64,000 nucleotides of DNA from Streptomyces sp. ST2-7A (GTDB lineage: Bacteria > Actinomycetota > Actinomycetes > Streptomycetales > Streptomycetaceae). The stretch lies in NCBI RefSeq assembly GCF_021390475.1, contig NZ_JAJUWS010000014.1, positions 1 through 64,000 on the forward strand, read 5' to 3'. Positions within the stretch are counted from its first letter, which is position 1. Each line of letters opens with the position of its first letter. The notes under the pieces are model-generated. The model made no database searches. It saw nothing but the letters and a program-made list of their open reading frames with translations, and had not been told where the DNA came from. Positions 17,174 through 25,207 of this stretch are shown piece after piece. The translations under genes were made by a program, and so were the position numbers.

Positions 17174-17659
17174 ATGACCACTTCGAGCAGCACCTCAGCC
17201 CCCTTCGCCCCCTCCCACGACGACGCCGGCCTCATCGCCCAGCCCATCGGATACTGGGCCAACGCGGCCGGCCAGGCCGTCGTCCAGAACATCCGGACCG
17301 CGCTCGGCGTCCTCGGCCTGACCCAGCCCGCCTGGTGGGTCCTGCACCACCTCAGCGAGCGCCCGAAGGGCTGGGGCCGCGCGGAGCTGACCGAATTCCT
17401 CAGCTACTACCCGGGCCCCGACGATGATCTGCCCGGCGACATCGACAGCCTCGTCGCCCGGGGCCTGGTCTCCCAGGACGAGGACGGGCACCTGCTGCGG
17501 ACCGAGTCGGGCGCGGAGCTGTACTCCCGTGCGGCGGTGCGGCAGTCGGAGCTGCGCCGCCAGGTACACGAGGGCATTCCGGACGAAGAGTACGCCCGCA
17601 CCCTCAAGGTCCTCCAGCGCATGATCCACAACGTGAAGGGTGACGCGTGGCACCACTGA
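17174..17659 (+). CDS. MarR-like winged-helix regulator
   Basis: 161 residues. A helical N-terminal dimerisation segment (IAQPIGYWANAAGQAVVQNIRTALGVLGLTQPAWWVLHHL), then a winged helix (LTEFLSYYPGPDDDLPGDIDSLVARGLVSQDEDGHLLRTESG) and a C-terminal helix. Similar proteins in streptomycetes are annotated MarR-family. It sits between an IS element and a solitary IS-like end, convergent with the RibD/DHFR-like gene. No ribosome binding site is seen. Confidence 0.75.
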   Translation: MTTSSSTSAPFAPSHDDAGLIAQPIGYWANAAGQAVVQNIRTALGVLGLTQPAWWVLHHLSERPKGWGRAELTEFLSYYPGPDDDLPGDIDSLVARGLVSQDEDGHLLRTESGAELYSRAAVRQSELRRQVHEGIPDEEYARTLKVLQRMIHNVKGDAWHH

Positions 17660-17712
17660 TCCGGGCGGGCGGCCCGGTTCACCGCTCGCGCCGCCCGGCT
17701 CCCCGGACCGGT

Positions 17713-17744
17713 GCCTGTCCAGCATGATCCGCCGGACAGGCCCT
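17713..17744. repeat. Solitary IS-like end or hairpin terminator
   Basis: The reverse complement of 17723-17744 matches 19 of 22 bases of the IS left end at 16095-16116 (shared blocks AGGGC, TGTCCGG, GATCATG). The same stretch forms an 8-bp hairpin (GCCTGTCC 17713-17720 with GGACAGGC 17734-17741), so it could act as a terminator between the convergent MarR and DHFR-like genes. It also supplies the stop codon of the latter. Confidence 0.6.
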
Positions 17745-18342
17745 AGCCGGTGGTAGCGGGGCGGAAGACGCAGACCTGCGTGCCGGTGGAGGCCACCGTG
17801 TGGGAGACCAGCCGCAGGTGCCGGGCCACGCCGTCCTCCGGGAACATCCGCTTGCCGCCACCGAGCAGCACCGGCGAGATCATCAGCCGGTACTCGTCCA
17901 CCAGACCGTTCTCCACCAGGGAGCGGGCCAGGACCGAGCTGCCCATCACGTGCATGTCGCCCTCCCCCGAGGCGCGCAGGTCGGCGACGGCCCCCAGCAC
18001 GTTGTCGGCGGGCAGGAGGGTGGAGTTGTTCCACGTCATGTCGGCCTCGGTGAGGGTGGTGGAGGCGACGTACTTGGTGATCGCGTTCATGTGATCGGCG
18101 AACGGGTCCGTCCCGGCGCGCTCCGGCCAGGCCGCCGCCATCGTCTGCCAGGTGCGCCGCCCGAACAGCAGGGCGCGGGTCTCCTTCATCGCCTCGTCGA
18201 TGGCGCCGCCCATCACCTCGACATCGAAATACGGCATCGACCAACCGCCGTGGGCGAACCCGCCCTCGGTGTCCTCCCCCGGCCCGCCCGGGGCCTGCAC
18301 CACACCATCCAAACTCATGAAGTCACTCAGCACGATACGCAT
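17743..18342 (-). CDS. RibD C-terminal/dihydrofolate reductase-like protein, copy A
   Basis: 199 residues of the RibD_C (YyaP-like) reductase family: MRIVLSDFMSLDGVVQAPGG, FGRRTWQTMAAAWP, MHVMGSSVLARSLVENGLVDEYRLMISPVLLGGGKRMF. Proteins of this fold bind NADPH; the physiological substrate is unknown. The start has GGGAGGCGGCCC upstream. From the ribosome binding site to four codons before the stop it is identical at DNA level to copy B at 22654-23253. The last residues (ATTG) differ from copy B (ADAD). The upstream gap to 18639 is GC-rich with a 10-bp inverted repeat (ACGACCACCG) but no gene. Confidence 0.88.
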   Translation of the reverse strand: MRIVLSDFMSLDGVVQAPGGPGEDTEGGFAHGGWSMPYFDVEVMGGAIDEAMKETRALLFGRRTWQTMAAAWPERAGTDPFADHMNAITKYVASTTLTEADMTWNNSTLLPADNVLGAVADLRASGEGDMHVMGSSVLARSLVENGLVDEYRLMISPVLLGGGKRMFPEDGVARHLRLVSHTVASTGTQVCVFRPATTG

Positions 18343-18353
18343 GGGCCGCCTCC
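17756..18353 (-). repeat. 598-bp perfect direct repeat, copy A
   Basis: Base-for-base identical to 22667-23264 (offset 4911). The identity begins at the 3' end of the reading frame and stops 11 bases upstream of the ATG, so only the gene body and ribosome binding site are shared. Confidence 0.92.
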
Positions 18354-18639
18354 CGGGCGCCGGTTCCGTACGACCACCGCGCGGACGGGACGACGCCGAA
18401 CGACACGGACGGTGGTCGTCCGTGTACGTGGGAACGATACGGAGCGGCACTGATATTCATGGCGGGACACGGGCACCGGCCGGCGTGACCCCGGCACCGA
18501 TCGACGCCCCGTCGAACCGCCTCCGGCTCGCCCCCGCCCCTTCGATCGGCACCCGCCCGGGGGCGACAGGGCACCACCGGAGTGCCCACGCCACGCCGAA
18601 CCGGGCCGGGCTCCGCGCGTGATCACAAGGGAGGCGGGG

Positions 18640-19377
18640 TCACCAGGGGATGACGCCGTCGTCCTCGAAGAACGAGCCGGTCGGGCCGCCGTCGGGCAAC
18701 GTGGCCAGCCGGATCGCCGTGGCGGCGCCCTGCTCGGGGGTGCGGGGGCCCTGGAAGCCGGTGAAATCGGTCGCGACCAGGCCCGGGCAGGCGGCGTTGA
18801 TCAGGATGTTCGTGCCGGTGAACTGCCGGGCGTACTGCACGGTGACGGCGTTGAGGAAGGATTTCGACGGCGCGTAGGCGGCCATGACGGGGCCGACCTC
18901 GATGGTCGGGTCCGCCTGCCGGGTCAGGGAGGCGACGGAACTGGAGACATTGACGATGCGGGGCGACGCCGAGCGCCGCAGCAGCGGCAGCATCGCGTTG
19001 GTCACCCGGATGACACCGATGACGTTGGTCTCCACGACCGTGCGCACCAGGTCGGGGTCGAGGGTGGTCGGGTCCTGCGTCCACCCCGGCCCCGTGTCCC
19101 CGGAGATGCCGGCGTTGTTGACCAGGACGTCCACACGCCCGGCCCGCCGTTCGATCAGTGCCGCGGCATCGGCGACGCTCCGGTCCTCCGTCACCTCCAG
19201 CGGCACCCCGAAGGCGTCCACCCCGGCGGCGCGCAACTTCTCGACGGCGGATTCGCGCCGGGCCCCGTCACGGGCCCCCACCGCCACGCGGTACCCGAGG
19301 GCGCCCAACCCGCTCGCGATCTCGTATCCGATTCCCTTGTTCGCGCCGGTCACCAGCGCGATCCTCGTTTCGCTCAT
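18640..19377 (-). CDS. Short-chain dehydrogenase/reductase
   Basis: 245 residues of the classical SDR family. Cofactor motif TGANKGIG, NNAG motif VDVLVNNAGISG, catalytic serine in NVSSSVAS and the YxxxK motif in YAPSK. The basic residue in ARDGARR after the second strand suggests NADPH. Similar streptomycete proteins resemble plant/animal carbonyl reductases. It is divergent from a LysR regulator, which probably controls it; the two starts are 93 bases apart. Confidence 0.9.
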   Translation of the reverse strand: MSETRIALVTGANKGIGYEIASGLGALGYRVAVGARDGARRESAVEKLRAAGVDAFGVPLEVTEDRSVADAAALIERRAGRVDVLVNNAGISGDTGPGWTQDPTTLDPDLVRTVVETNVIGVIRVTNAMLPLLRRSASPRIVNVSSSVASLTRQADPTIEVGPVMAAYAPSKSFLNAVTVQYARQFTGTNILINAACPGLVATDFTGFQGPRTPEQGAATAIRLATLPDGGPTGSFFEDDGVIPW

Positions 19378-19433
19378 GCCGCCGATCGTCGCCCCAGGAC
19401 GAACGGCGCGGCCAACACCGATCCGGCGCTCCT

Positions 19434-19452
19434 TGATACCCACCGGGTATCA
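19434..19452. promoter_or_regulatory. LysR-type palindromic operator
   Basis: TGATACCCACCGGGTATCA is a perfect inverted repeat (8-bp arms, 3-base spacer) with the T-N11-A character of LysR sites. It lies 19 bases upstream of the LysR start, between the divergent SDR and LysR genes. CACCGGGT recurs directly beside it. Confidence 0.6.
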
Positions 19453-19470
19453 CCGGGTTACGCTGGGACG

Positions 19471-20334
19471 GTGGACACGCTGGAGACCCGCGAGCTGAGG
19501 TACTTCCTGGCGGTCGCCGAGGAACTGCACTTCGGCCGTGCCGCCGAGCGCCTCGGCATGGCCCAGCCCCCGCTGTCCCGGGCGATTCAGCGGCTCGAGC
19601 GGCGCCTCGGTGTCCGTCTGCTGGACCGGGACCGTCGCGGCGTCTGCCTGACCGACGCCGGAGAGGTGTTGCTGCACGAGGGCCGCGCGGCCCTCGACGC
19701 GACCATCGCCGCCGCTCGCCGTGCCCGTCGCGCCGGTGGCGCCGACGATCCGGAGGGCTCCCGCAATCGCCTGGTGCTGGCGGTGAAGGCCGCCGGGTCC
19801 CACGAGTTGTTGCGGAAGCTTCTCCACGCCCACGCGGCCGAGCCCGACGCCGCCGATGTCGAGGTGCTGCCGAGCGGAACGTGCGATCAGGAGGAGATGC
19901 TGCGTGACGGCCGCGCCGATGTGGCGCTCATGCACACACCGTTCAACTCCCTCGCCGGATTCGACAGTGAGGAGTTGCTGACCGAGGGACAGATCGCAGT
20001 CCTGCCCGCCGGGCACCCCCTCGCCGCCCACGAGGCCCTGTCCCTGGCCGACGTGGGCGACATCCCCGACCTTCCGCTCGCCCGCTGGTCCCGTCACGGC
20101 ACCTATCCGCCCGGTCCGGGTCCCGAGATCCACGACCAGACGCAACTGGCCCAACTGATCGCCCTCGGACGCACCGTGGCCGTCTTTCCCGACTCCGCCC
20201 GCGCCTGGCTGTGGGCGGAGCACACCGCCGTGCCCCTGACCGACGCGCCACCCGTGGTCACCCACATCGTCTGGCCCGCGCACAGCCGCTCCCTTGCCCT
20301 CGCCGGGCTGATCCGCACGGCCACGCGGATGTGA
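19471..20334 (+). CDS. LysR-family transcriptional regulator
   Basis: 287 residues starting at GTG. Winged helix-turn-helix at residues 1-65 (LETRELRYFLAVAEELHFGRAAERLGMAQPPLSRAIQRLERRLGVRLLDR), then a linker helix and a periplasmic-binding-like effector domain. It is divergent from the SDR gene across a perfect palindrome, so it likely activates or represses that gene and itself. Effector unknown. Confidence 0.9.
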   Translation: MDTLETRELRYFLAVAEELHFGRAAERLGMAQPPLSRAIQRLERRLGVRLLDRDRRGVCLTDAGEVLLHEGRAALDATIAAARRARRAGGADDPEGSRNRLVLAVKAAGSHELLRKLLHAHAAEPDAADVEVLPSGTCDQEEMLRDGRADVALMHTPFNSLAGFDSEELLTEGQIAVLPAGHPLAAHEALSLADVGDIPDLPLARWSRHGTYPPGPGPEIHDQTQLAQLIALGRTVAVFPDSARAWLWAEHTAVPLTDAPPVVTHIVWPAHSRSLALAGLIRTATRM

Positions 20335-20406
20335 TCCGCTCCCGCCCCCGGCGCCGGCCCGGGGCGCGACGGGGCCGGGACGCGACGAGGCCGGGGCGCA
20401 AAGTCC

Positions 20407-20793
20407 CTACGCCGCCCGGGCGATCTGGAGGAGGTTGCCGCAGGTGTCGTCGAGGACGGCCACGGTGACGTTCCCCATCGTCACCGGCTCCTGGACGAAC
20501 CGCACGCCCAAGGCGCGCAGTCGCTCGTACTCGGCGTGGACGTCGTCCACCGCGAAGGAGGTCACCGGGATGCCGTCGCGGACCAGCGCCTCCCGGTACG
20601 GTCCGACCGCCGGGTGTCCGGCGGGTTCCAGCACCAGTTCGGTGCCGTCGGGGTCCTCCGGGGAGACCACGGTCAGCCAGCGGTCCCCGCCGAGGGGGAC
20701 CTCGGTCTTCTTCACGAAGCCCAGCACCTCGGTGTAGAAGCGCAGCGCCTTGTCCTGGTCGTCGACGTACACGCTCGACAGGTGGATTCTCAT
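20407..20793 (-). CDS. VOC-superfamily protein, copy A
   Basis: 128 residues with the glyoxalase-like fold: VYVDDQDKALRFYTEVLGF, WLTVVSPEDPDGTELVLEP, VTSFAVDDVHAEYERLRALGVRF and DDTCGNLLQIA. The ATG overlaps the stop of the upstream ArsR gene (ATGA), forming a two-gene operon of a type common in actinobacteria. A truncated relative of the same operon lies at 26147-26520. Confidence 0.88.
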   Translation of the reverse strand: MRIHLSSVYVDDQDKALRFYTEVLGFVKKTEVPLGGDRWLTVVSPEDPDGTELVLEPAGHPAVGPYREALVRDGIPVTSFAVDDVHAEYERLRALGVRFVQEPVTMGNVTVAVLDDTCGNLLQIARAA

Positions 20794-21083
20794 GCCCCGG
20801 TCTCCGGTCTCTCGGGTGCGAGCCATCGGGTGACGATGTGCCGCAGGGGGTCGGTGTTGAGGTCGTGGAACTTGTAACGGCCCTCGCGACGGGTGCGGAC
20901 CAGGTCGGCGGCCTCCAGCACCGCGAGGTGCTGGCTGACCGCCTGGCGCGAGGAACCGAGGCCGTGGCGGACGGTGAGTCGGGAGCAGATCTCGAAGAGG
21001 GTCTGACCATCGCGTTCGGCCAACTCGTCGAGGATCGTCCGGCGGGTGGGATCGGCCAGGGCCTTGAACAGATCGTCCGACAC
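20790..21083 (-). CDS. ArsR-family regulator, copy A
   Basis: 97-residue winged-helix repressor: LFKALADPTRRTILDELAERDGQTLFEICSRL, recognition region SSRQAVSQHLAVLEAADLV and wing RREGRYKFHDLN. No metal-binding CxC motif is present, so it is of the metal-independent subgroup often paired with VOC or SRPBCC proteins. Start GTG at 21083. A perfect 10-bp-arm palindrome lies just upstream and is the likely operator. Confidence 0.9.
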   Translation of the reverse strand: MSDDLFKALADPTRRTILDELAERDGQTLFEICSRLTVRHGLGSSRQAVSQHLAVLEAADLVRTRREGRYKFHDLNTDPLRHIVTRWLAPERPETGA

Positions 21084-21092
21084 GACACCAGC

Positions 21093-21116
21093 ATAGGCAA
21101 GTTTTCACTTGCCTAT
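21093..21116. promoter_or_regulatory. Palindromic operator of the ArsR-VOC operon, copy A
   Basis: Perfect inverted repeat ATAGGCAAGT (21093-21102), TTTC spacer, ACTTGCCTAT (21107-21116), starting 10 bases upstream of the arsR start. The homologous position in copy B (26530-26553) has a different sequence but is also a perfect palindrome. Confidence 0.7.
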
Positions 21117-21239
21117 CAAGTGGGGTTGAGAGGCGAGAGAGGGCCGGTGGGCAGGGCGCCGTCGTCCGGGGTGACCGCGTCCTCGCGGATCCACCGAGGC
21201 GGACACGTGATGTGGTCCCCGACGGAGCGGGGCAGGGGT

Positions 21240-21393
21240 CAACCCGGTCCGTCGCCGATGTGGCGGTAGATGTCGCCGTTGGCGTTGACGCCCCACACGG
21301 TGCCGTCGGCAGCGGCGGCCGATGTCGGTCAGGGCGCCGGGCACGCGAATCCACGGGTTCGCGCCGTTACCGCTGTAACGATAGATGTTCCCC
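21240..21393 (-). pseudogene. Remnant of a tectonin-repeat gene
   Basis: Reads as the last blade and part of the preceding one (NIYRYSGNGANPWIRVPGALTDI) of a tectonin gene like that at 26709-27407. Relative to that gene there is a one-base insertion in the run GCAGCGGCGGCCGATG that breaks the frame, and the upstream five blades are missing. Confidence 0.75.
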
Positions 21394-21460
21394 ACCCGCA
21401 GCGACTCGGCGAAGTCGTCCCATGTGGCGAAGCCCTCCGGGGGCGGCGAAAGGATCCGAT
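21394..21460 (-). pseudogene. Fragment of a VOC gene joined to the tectonin remnant
   Basis: On the minus strand it reads LSPPPEGFATWDDFAESL, nearly the same as residues 38-55 of the VOC protein at 14507-14941. It is joined directly to the tectonin remnant. From here to 21639 I see no gene. Confidence 0.65.
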
Positions 21461-21639
21461 ACGGAAGCCCCCGCTACCGAATCAGTGGAAGGCAGGACCG
21501 ACATGCCTCGGCCATCCGGGGCGAAACGTTCCAACGGCACGTTCGCCAACACGGATCGGATCGCCGGGTCGAGCGCAAGGCCCGGTCATTCGCGGGTGCC
21601 GGAACCGCGTGGGTAAACGCGCGAGAAGGAAACATCCAC

Positions 21640-21990
21640 TTACTCGGTGTCCTTGGGATGCCGGGTCGCCGCGTAAACCAGGATCACGGTCGAGGTTTCG
21701 GTGCTCACCAGATATCGAACACGTCCTCCACTCGTCACTTCGAACTCCCATTGTTCCAGCTCGGAACCCTTCCACTCCCGAGTTGCATGTTTTCCCCGCA
21801 GTCGGTGCTGCCGATTCCAATTCGTACCCGACTGCGGATCCGCACGAAGCGCCTCCAGACAGCGATGCGCGTTGGGAAGAGCCACTCGGCACAGCTCTTC
21901 CCACCCGTGGACCGCATCCGTGGTACCGAAGACCACATTCCACCCACTGAGGGGAGGAACGCTGACACGGTCTCCCTTTTTCGGGCTCAC
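21640..21990 (-). CDS. RelE/HigB-like toxin candidate
   Basis: 116 residues starting at GTG, overlapping the stop of the upstream gene by four bases. Visible pattern: VFGTTDAVHGWEELCRVALPNAHRCLEALRADP, then GSELEQWEFEVTSGGRVRYLVSTETSTVILVYAATRHPKDTE. The central basic segment, the strand-rich end with R-x-R-Y and the final HPK-x-TE are like RelE/ParE-superfamily ribosome-dependent RNases found in actinobacteria. The order antitoxin-toxin and the overlap fit a type II module. Toxicity is inferred. Confidence 0.62.
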   Translation of the reverse strand: MSPKKGDRVSVPPLSGWNVVFGTTDAVHGWEELCRVALPNAHRCLEALRADPQSGTNWNRQHRLRGKHATREWKGSELEQWEFEVTSGGRVRYLVSTETSTVILVYAATRHPKDTE

Positions 21991-22472
21991 ACGCTCACCT
22001 CGACCTGTCCGAGATCATCACCCGGCAGGGGAAGGCGGGATTCCCTCAGCTGTTCGGGGTCGGCGTTGATACGGGCCGTAGCACGCCAGGAGACAACGGC
22101 TCGATGCACCGCCTCCCCTGTTCCCAGTTCCGCGGCATCCGAGAGTGCTTCTATCAATTCCACCGTGAAGGACCGGACCTCCTCTTCATCCAGATGACGC
22201 ACCCAGGGGAAAACCTCGGGCAACGCCAGAAGAAGGGTTCGGGCCCCATCATCCTGCTTCATCAGGGCGAGGAAGAGGCGAGAAGCCGTGGTCAGGTTCT
22301 CCTCGGTGAGGTCCGCCTGCGCAGCTGTCGTAAGCACCATGTCCGGGGCATCCCGGTGGGTGATACGCAAACGCCCCAGGGCGGCAGCCTTCGCCGCGAC
22401 GGTCCGAGGGTTTCGGGACAGGTCGGTGAAGGAGACGGAGTCCGAGCCGGCTTCGGCGTGCGTGGTACCCAT
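21987..22472 (-). CDS. Antitoxin-like partner with Phd/YefM-type N-terminus
   Basis: 161 residues. The N-terminal part (SVSFTDLSRNPRTVAAKAAALGRLRITHRDAPDMVLTTA) resembles the Phd/YefM DNA-binding and antitoxin domain; a helical C-terminal part of about 100 residues follows. ATG 22472 is chosen because TACGAT lies six bases upstream with TGGAAA 17 bases before it, suggesting a leaderless promoter; ATG 22508 is the alternative. It overlaps the toxin candidate by GTGA. Confidence 0.62.
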   Translation of the reverse strand: MGTTHAEAGSDSVSFTDLSRNPRTVAAKAAALGRLRITHRDAPDMVLTTAAQADLTEENLTTASRLFLALMKQDDGARTLLLALPEVFPWVRHLDEEEVRSFTVELIEALSDAAELGTGEAVHRAVVSWRATARINADPEQLRESRLPLPGDDLGQVEVSV

Positions 22473-22653
22473 ACTCAGATCGTAGTCGGACCACGGTCTG
22501 ATTTCCATCGGGTGACGTCCCCGAAGACCACGGTCGTCATACGCCGCCCCTCCCCCAACAACACCCTGCGTCAACGGGCGAGGAACCCCGCTCCCGAGGA
22601 ACGGGAAGTCCCGAGCGGAGCTTTCCACGCACACTCCCCCGCCGCGCCCCCGG

Positions 22654-23253
22654 TCAGTCGGCGTCGGCGGGGCGGAAGACGCAGACCTGCGTGCCGGTGG
22701 AGGCCACCGTGTGGGAGACCAGCCGCAGGTGCCGGGCCACGCCGTCCTCCGGGAACATCCGCTTGCCGCCACCGAGCAGCACCGGCGAGATCATCAGCCG
22801 GTACTCGTCCACCAGACCGTTCTCCACCAGGGAGCGGGCCAGGACCGAGCTGCCCATCACGTGCATGTCGCCCTCCCCCGAGGCGCGCAGGTCGGCGACG
22901 GCCCCCAGCACGTTGTCGGCGGGCAGGAGGGTGGAGTTGTTCCACGTCATGTCGGCCTCGGTGAGGGTGGTGGAGGCGACGTACTTGGTGATCGCGTTCA
23001 TGTGATCGGCGAACGGGTCCGTCCCGGCGCGCTCCGGCCAGGCCGCCGCCATCGTCTGCCAGGTGCGCCGCCCGAACAGCAGGGCGCGGGTCTCCTTCAT
23101 CGCCTCGTCGATGGCGCCGCCCATCACCTCGACATCGAAATACGGCATCGACCAACCGCCGTGGGCGAACCCGCCCTCGGTGTCCTCCCCCGGCCCGCCC
23201 GGGGCCTGCACCACACCATCCAAACTCATGAAGTCACTCAGCACGATACGCAT
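22654..23253 (-). CDS. RibD C-terminal/dihydrofolate reductase-like protein, copy B
   Basis: 199 residues, identical to copy A (17743-18342) for the first 195 residues and ending ADAD instead of ATTG. Ribosome binding site GAGGAGGCGGCCC. Flanks on both sides differ from copy A, so the duplication is confined to the gene. Expression would be from a different promoter than copy A. Confidence 0.88.
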   Translation of the reverse strand: MRIVLSDFMSLDGVVQAPGGPGEDTEGGFAHGGWSMPYFDVEVMGGAIDEAMKETRALLFGRRTWQTMAAAWPERAGTDPFADHMNAITKYVASTTLTEADMTWNNSTLLPADNVLGAVADLRASGEGDMHVMGSSVLARSLVENGLVDEYRLMISPVLLGGGKRMFPEDGVARHLRLVSHTVASTGTQVCVFRPADAD

Positions 23254-23264
23254 GGGCCGCCTCC
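22667..23264 (-). repeat. 598-bp perfect direct repeat, copy B
   Basis: Identical to 17756-18353. The first mismatches are at the fourth-last codon on one side and just upstream of the ribosome binding site on the other. Confidence 0.92.
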
Positions 23265-23431
23265 TCAAGGCGTTGTCGGACGCGACCACGGGCACACCCA
23301 CCCACCGCGAACGGCCGGCGACGTGTCCTGGTCGTCCACATCTCCTCGGAGAGTAGGGAACGCCTCTGACAATCCGTCCGCTCCGACGTGCCACCGGGCG
23401 GACGCCGAACCCGTCCGGATGAACCCACCGC

Positions 23432-24874
23432 TCATCCCCCGCCGTGTGGGGCCTCCGTCCAGCCGTCCGTCCCGAGTGGATAGATGTACGCCGGGCGGCC
23501 CCGGGCACCACTGGTGCGGAACGGCTCGCCGGCGTCGTCGACGCGCACCGTGCCGTGACGGTCACCGACGACCCACTCCAACTCCAGGTACCACCGCACG
23601 TCGTGGTCGTCCGTGCGGGCGGTGACATACAGCACCAGGGGATCACTCCCGCTCACCTTGTGGGGAAAGGCGTGGAGGTCGGAGCCGGGTGTGGCCACGG
23701 GACGTCCCGCGTCGAGGTCCACCTCCAGCGGATGAGTCGGGACGTTGCCACCGCAGCCCACTCCCATGGCGTAGTCGTTCCACGGCAGCGGGGGCCCCTT
23801 GGCGACGAGACGCACGTGGAGGTCCCGCAGGATCACCGTCCCCTCACCAACTCCCTGGACGGTGAGCTCCACGAACTGCTCCCCCGCGGTCACCGCCCCG
23901 GAAGCCGCCACCCAGGCGGGGGCGTCCTGCTCGAAGGGCGGCGGGGGCACCTCGTCCGGCGGACGGTTCAGGAGGTAGTGCCGGCTGCACGGGTCCGGGA
24001 AGGCGTGGGGGCGGGTGGAGACGCGCAACGGGACGGAATCGCCCGGCGAAGCCGGGTCGGTCCCGGCCCTCTCCCCGGTCTCCTCCGGTGCCCGGGGAGG
24101 CGGGAGCGTTCCCGCGTCCGCCGGATCGTCTGGACCGGCCGCGTCATCGGCGGCGTCATCGGCCGCGTCGATTCCCCCGGTCCCGTCCGGAGCGTTCGGG
24201 GAAGGGGGCGCCTCCGGGCCGTGCGGGACCCCGGCATCGTCGGTGACCGCCGTCCCCTCCCGTTCCTCCTCCCCCACGATCGCCGTCGTCTCCCGCTGCC
24301 GGCCGTCGTCGTTCCCCCCGATCTGTGCCCGGGTGAGAAGGACGGCCATCACGGCGACCAGAACCACCGCGACACCGGCGAGCAAAGCCCTGCGGCGGGT
24401 GGGACGGGAGCGGACCCCGCCGACGCGACCGGGCGGGAAGGGGCCGGAAACGGTGGGGCCCTCCCCGGACAGACGCGCCGACCCGGGTTCCGGGTCGGGC
24501 GCGGGCGGCGGCGCCTCCGGGGCCGAAGCGGGTTCCGGTCCCGGCACCGATGCGGACGGGGCCGACGTGTCGGGTTCGGTACCGCCCTCCCCTTCCGACA
24601 CCTCCGGGGGCCCGGGCGGGACCTTCCGTCCCCGCTGTTCGTCCGCCGCCTCCCACCGCAGCCGCAACTCCCGTAACTCCCCCGGCGTCGCCCGGCACGC
24701 GCGGGCGAAACGCTCCACCGACCCGTACTCCATCGGCACCGCCTCGCCGTTGCAGTACCGGTGCAGGGTGGACGTGCTGGTGTGCAACTTCCTGGCGAGC
24801 ACCCCGTAGCTCGAACCGGAGCGTTCCTTCACCTCTCGCAGCAGCGCCGCGAACTCCTCCGCCTCCCGGGACAT
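23432..24874 (-). CDS. XRE-type HTH protein with single transmembrane segment
   Basis: 480 residues. An N-terminal XRE helix-turn-helix (FAALLREVKERSGSSYGVLARKLHTSTSTLHRYCNG) in the cytosol, a Pro/Glu-rich linker, one transmembrane helix near 190-210 (ALLAGVAVVLVAVMAVLLT), an Asp/Pro-rich spacer, and an extracellular beta-rich domain with CSRHYLLNRPPDEVPPPPFEQDAPAWVA and two cysteines. The layout suggests a membrane-bound DNA-binding protein that senses outside conditions; that is inference. GGGGGAG precedes the start. It is divergent from a DUF4232 lipoprotein. Confidence 0.82.
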   Translation of the reverse strand: MSREAEEFAALLREVKERSGSSYGVLARKLHTSTSTLHRYCNGEAVPMEYGSVERFARACRATPGELRELRLRWEAADEQRGRKVPPGPPEVSEGEGGTEPDTSAPSASVPGPEPASAPEAPPPAPDPEPGSARLSGEGPTVSGPFPPGRVGGVRSRPTRRRALLAGVAVVLVAVMAVLLTRAQIGGNDDGRQRETTAIVGEEEREGTAVTDDAGVPHGPEAPPSPNAPDGTGGIDAADDAADDAAGPDDPADAGTLPPPRAPEETGERAGTDPASPGDSVPLRVSTRPHAFPDPCSRHYLLNRPPDEVPPPPFEQDAPAWVAASGAVTAGEQFVELTVQGVGEGTVILRDLHVRLVAKGPPLPWNDYAMGVGCGGNVPTHPLEVDLDAGRPVATPGSDLHAFPHKVSGSDPLVLYVTARTDDHDVRWYLELEWVVGDRHGTVRVDDAGEPFRTSGARGRPAYIYPLGTDGWTEAPHGGG

Positions 24875-24968
24875 CCCGTGACTCCCCCTCTGCCGGCCGT
24901 CGACGTGCCGGCGCGCGTCCGGCCGCCGCCCCCGTCGGTACGGACACCGACCATGAAACCACCTCGCC

Positions 24969-25013
24969 CGGTTCCCTTCCGGCCAACCCGGCGGCGTGGC
25001 CGGAAGGGAACCG
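24969..25013. repeat. 16-bp perfect hairpin in a divergent promoter region
   Basis: CGGTTCCCTTCCGGCC (24969-24984) pairs with its exact complement at 24998-25013 around a 13-base loop. A second dyad GTGGAACGG/CCGTTCCAC (near 25022 and 25083) and GGAATGTTCC (near 25059) follow. They lie in the 333-base gap between the XRE membrane protein and the DUF4232 gene, which contains no gene. Confidence 0.7.
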
Positions 25014-25207
25014 CTCCGTCCCGGGTGGAACGGTGTCCGCGCAGGTGGGAGGGGGGTGGAATGTTCCGGCGTCCCGTGGGTGCCGTTCCACGTGGCGGTC
25101 CTCGCCCCGGGACGGGCAGCGTGAGGGACATGCCGAGGGAAACACCCCGGCACCGGTCCTCGGCCCCGAGCCGAGGCCCTCACCGCCCGACGAGAGAAGA
25201 CGCACCC

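Noticed and set aside
17713..17744. Possibility that this hairpin is an attachment site
   Set aside because: No integrase or tRNA gene lies nearby, and the match to the IS left end explains it better.
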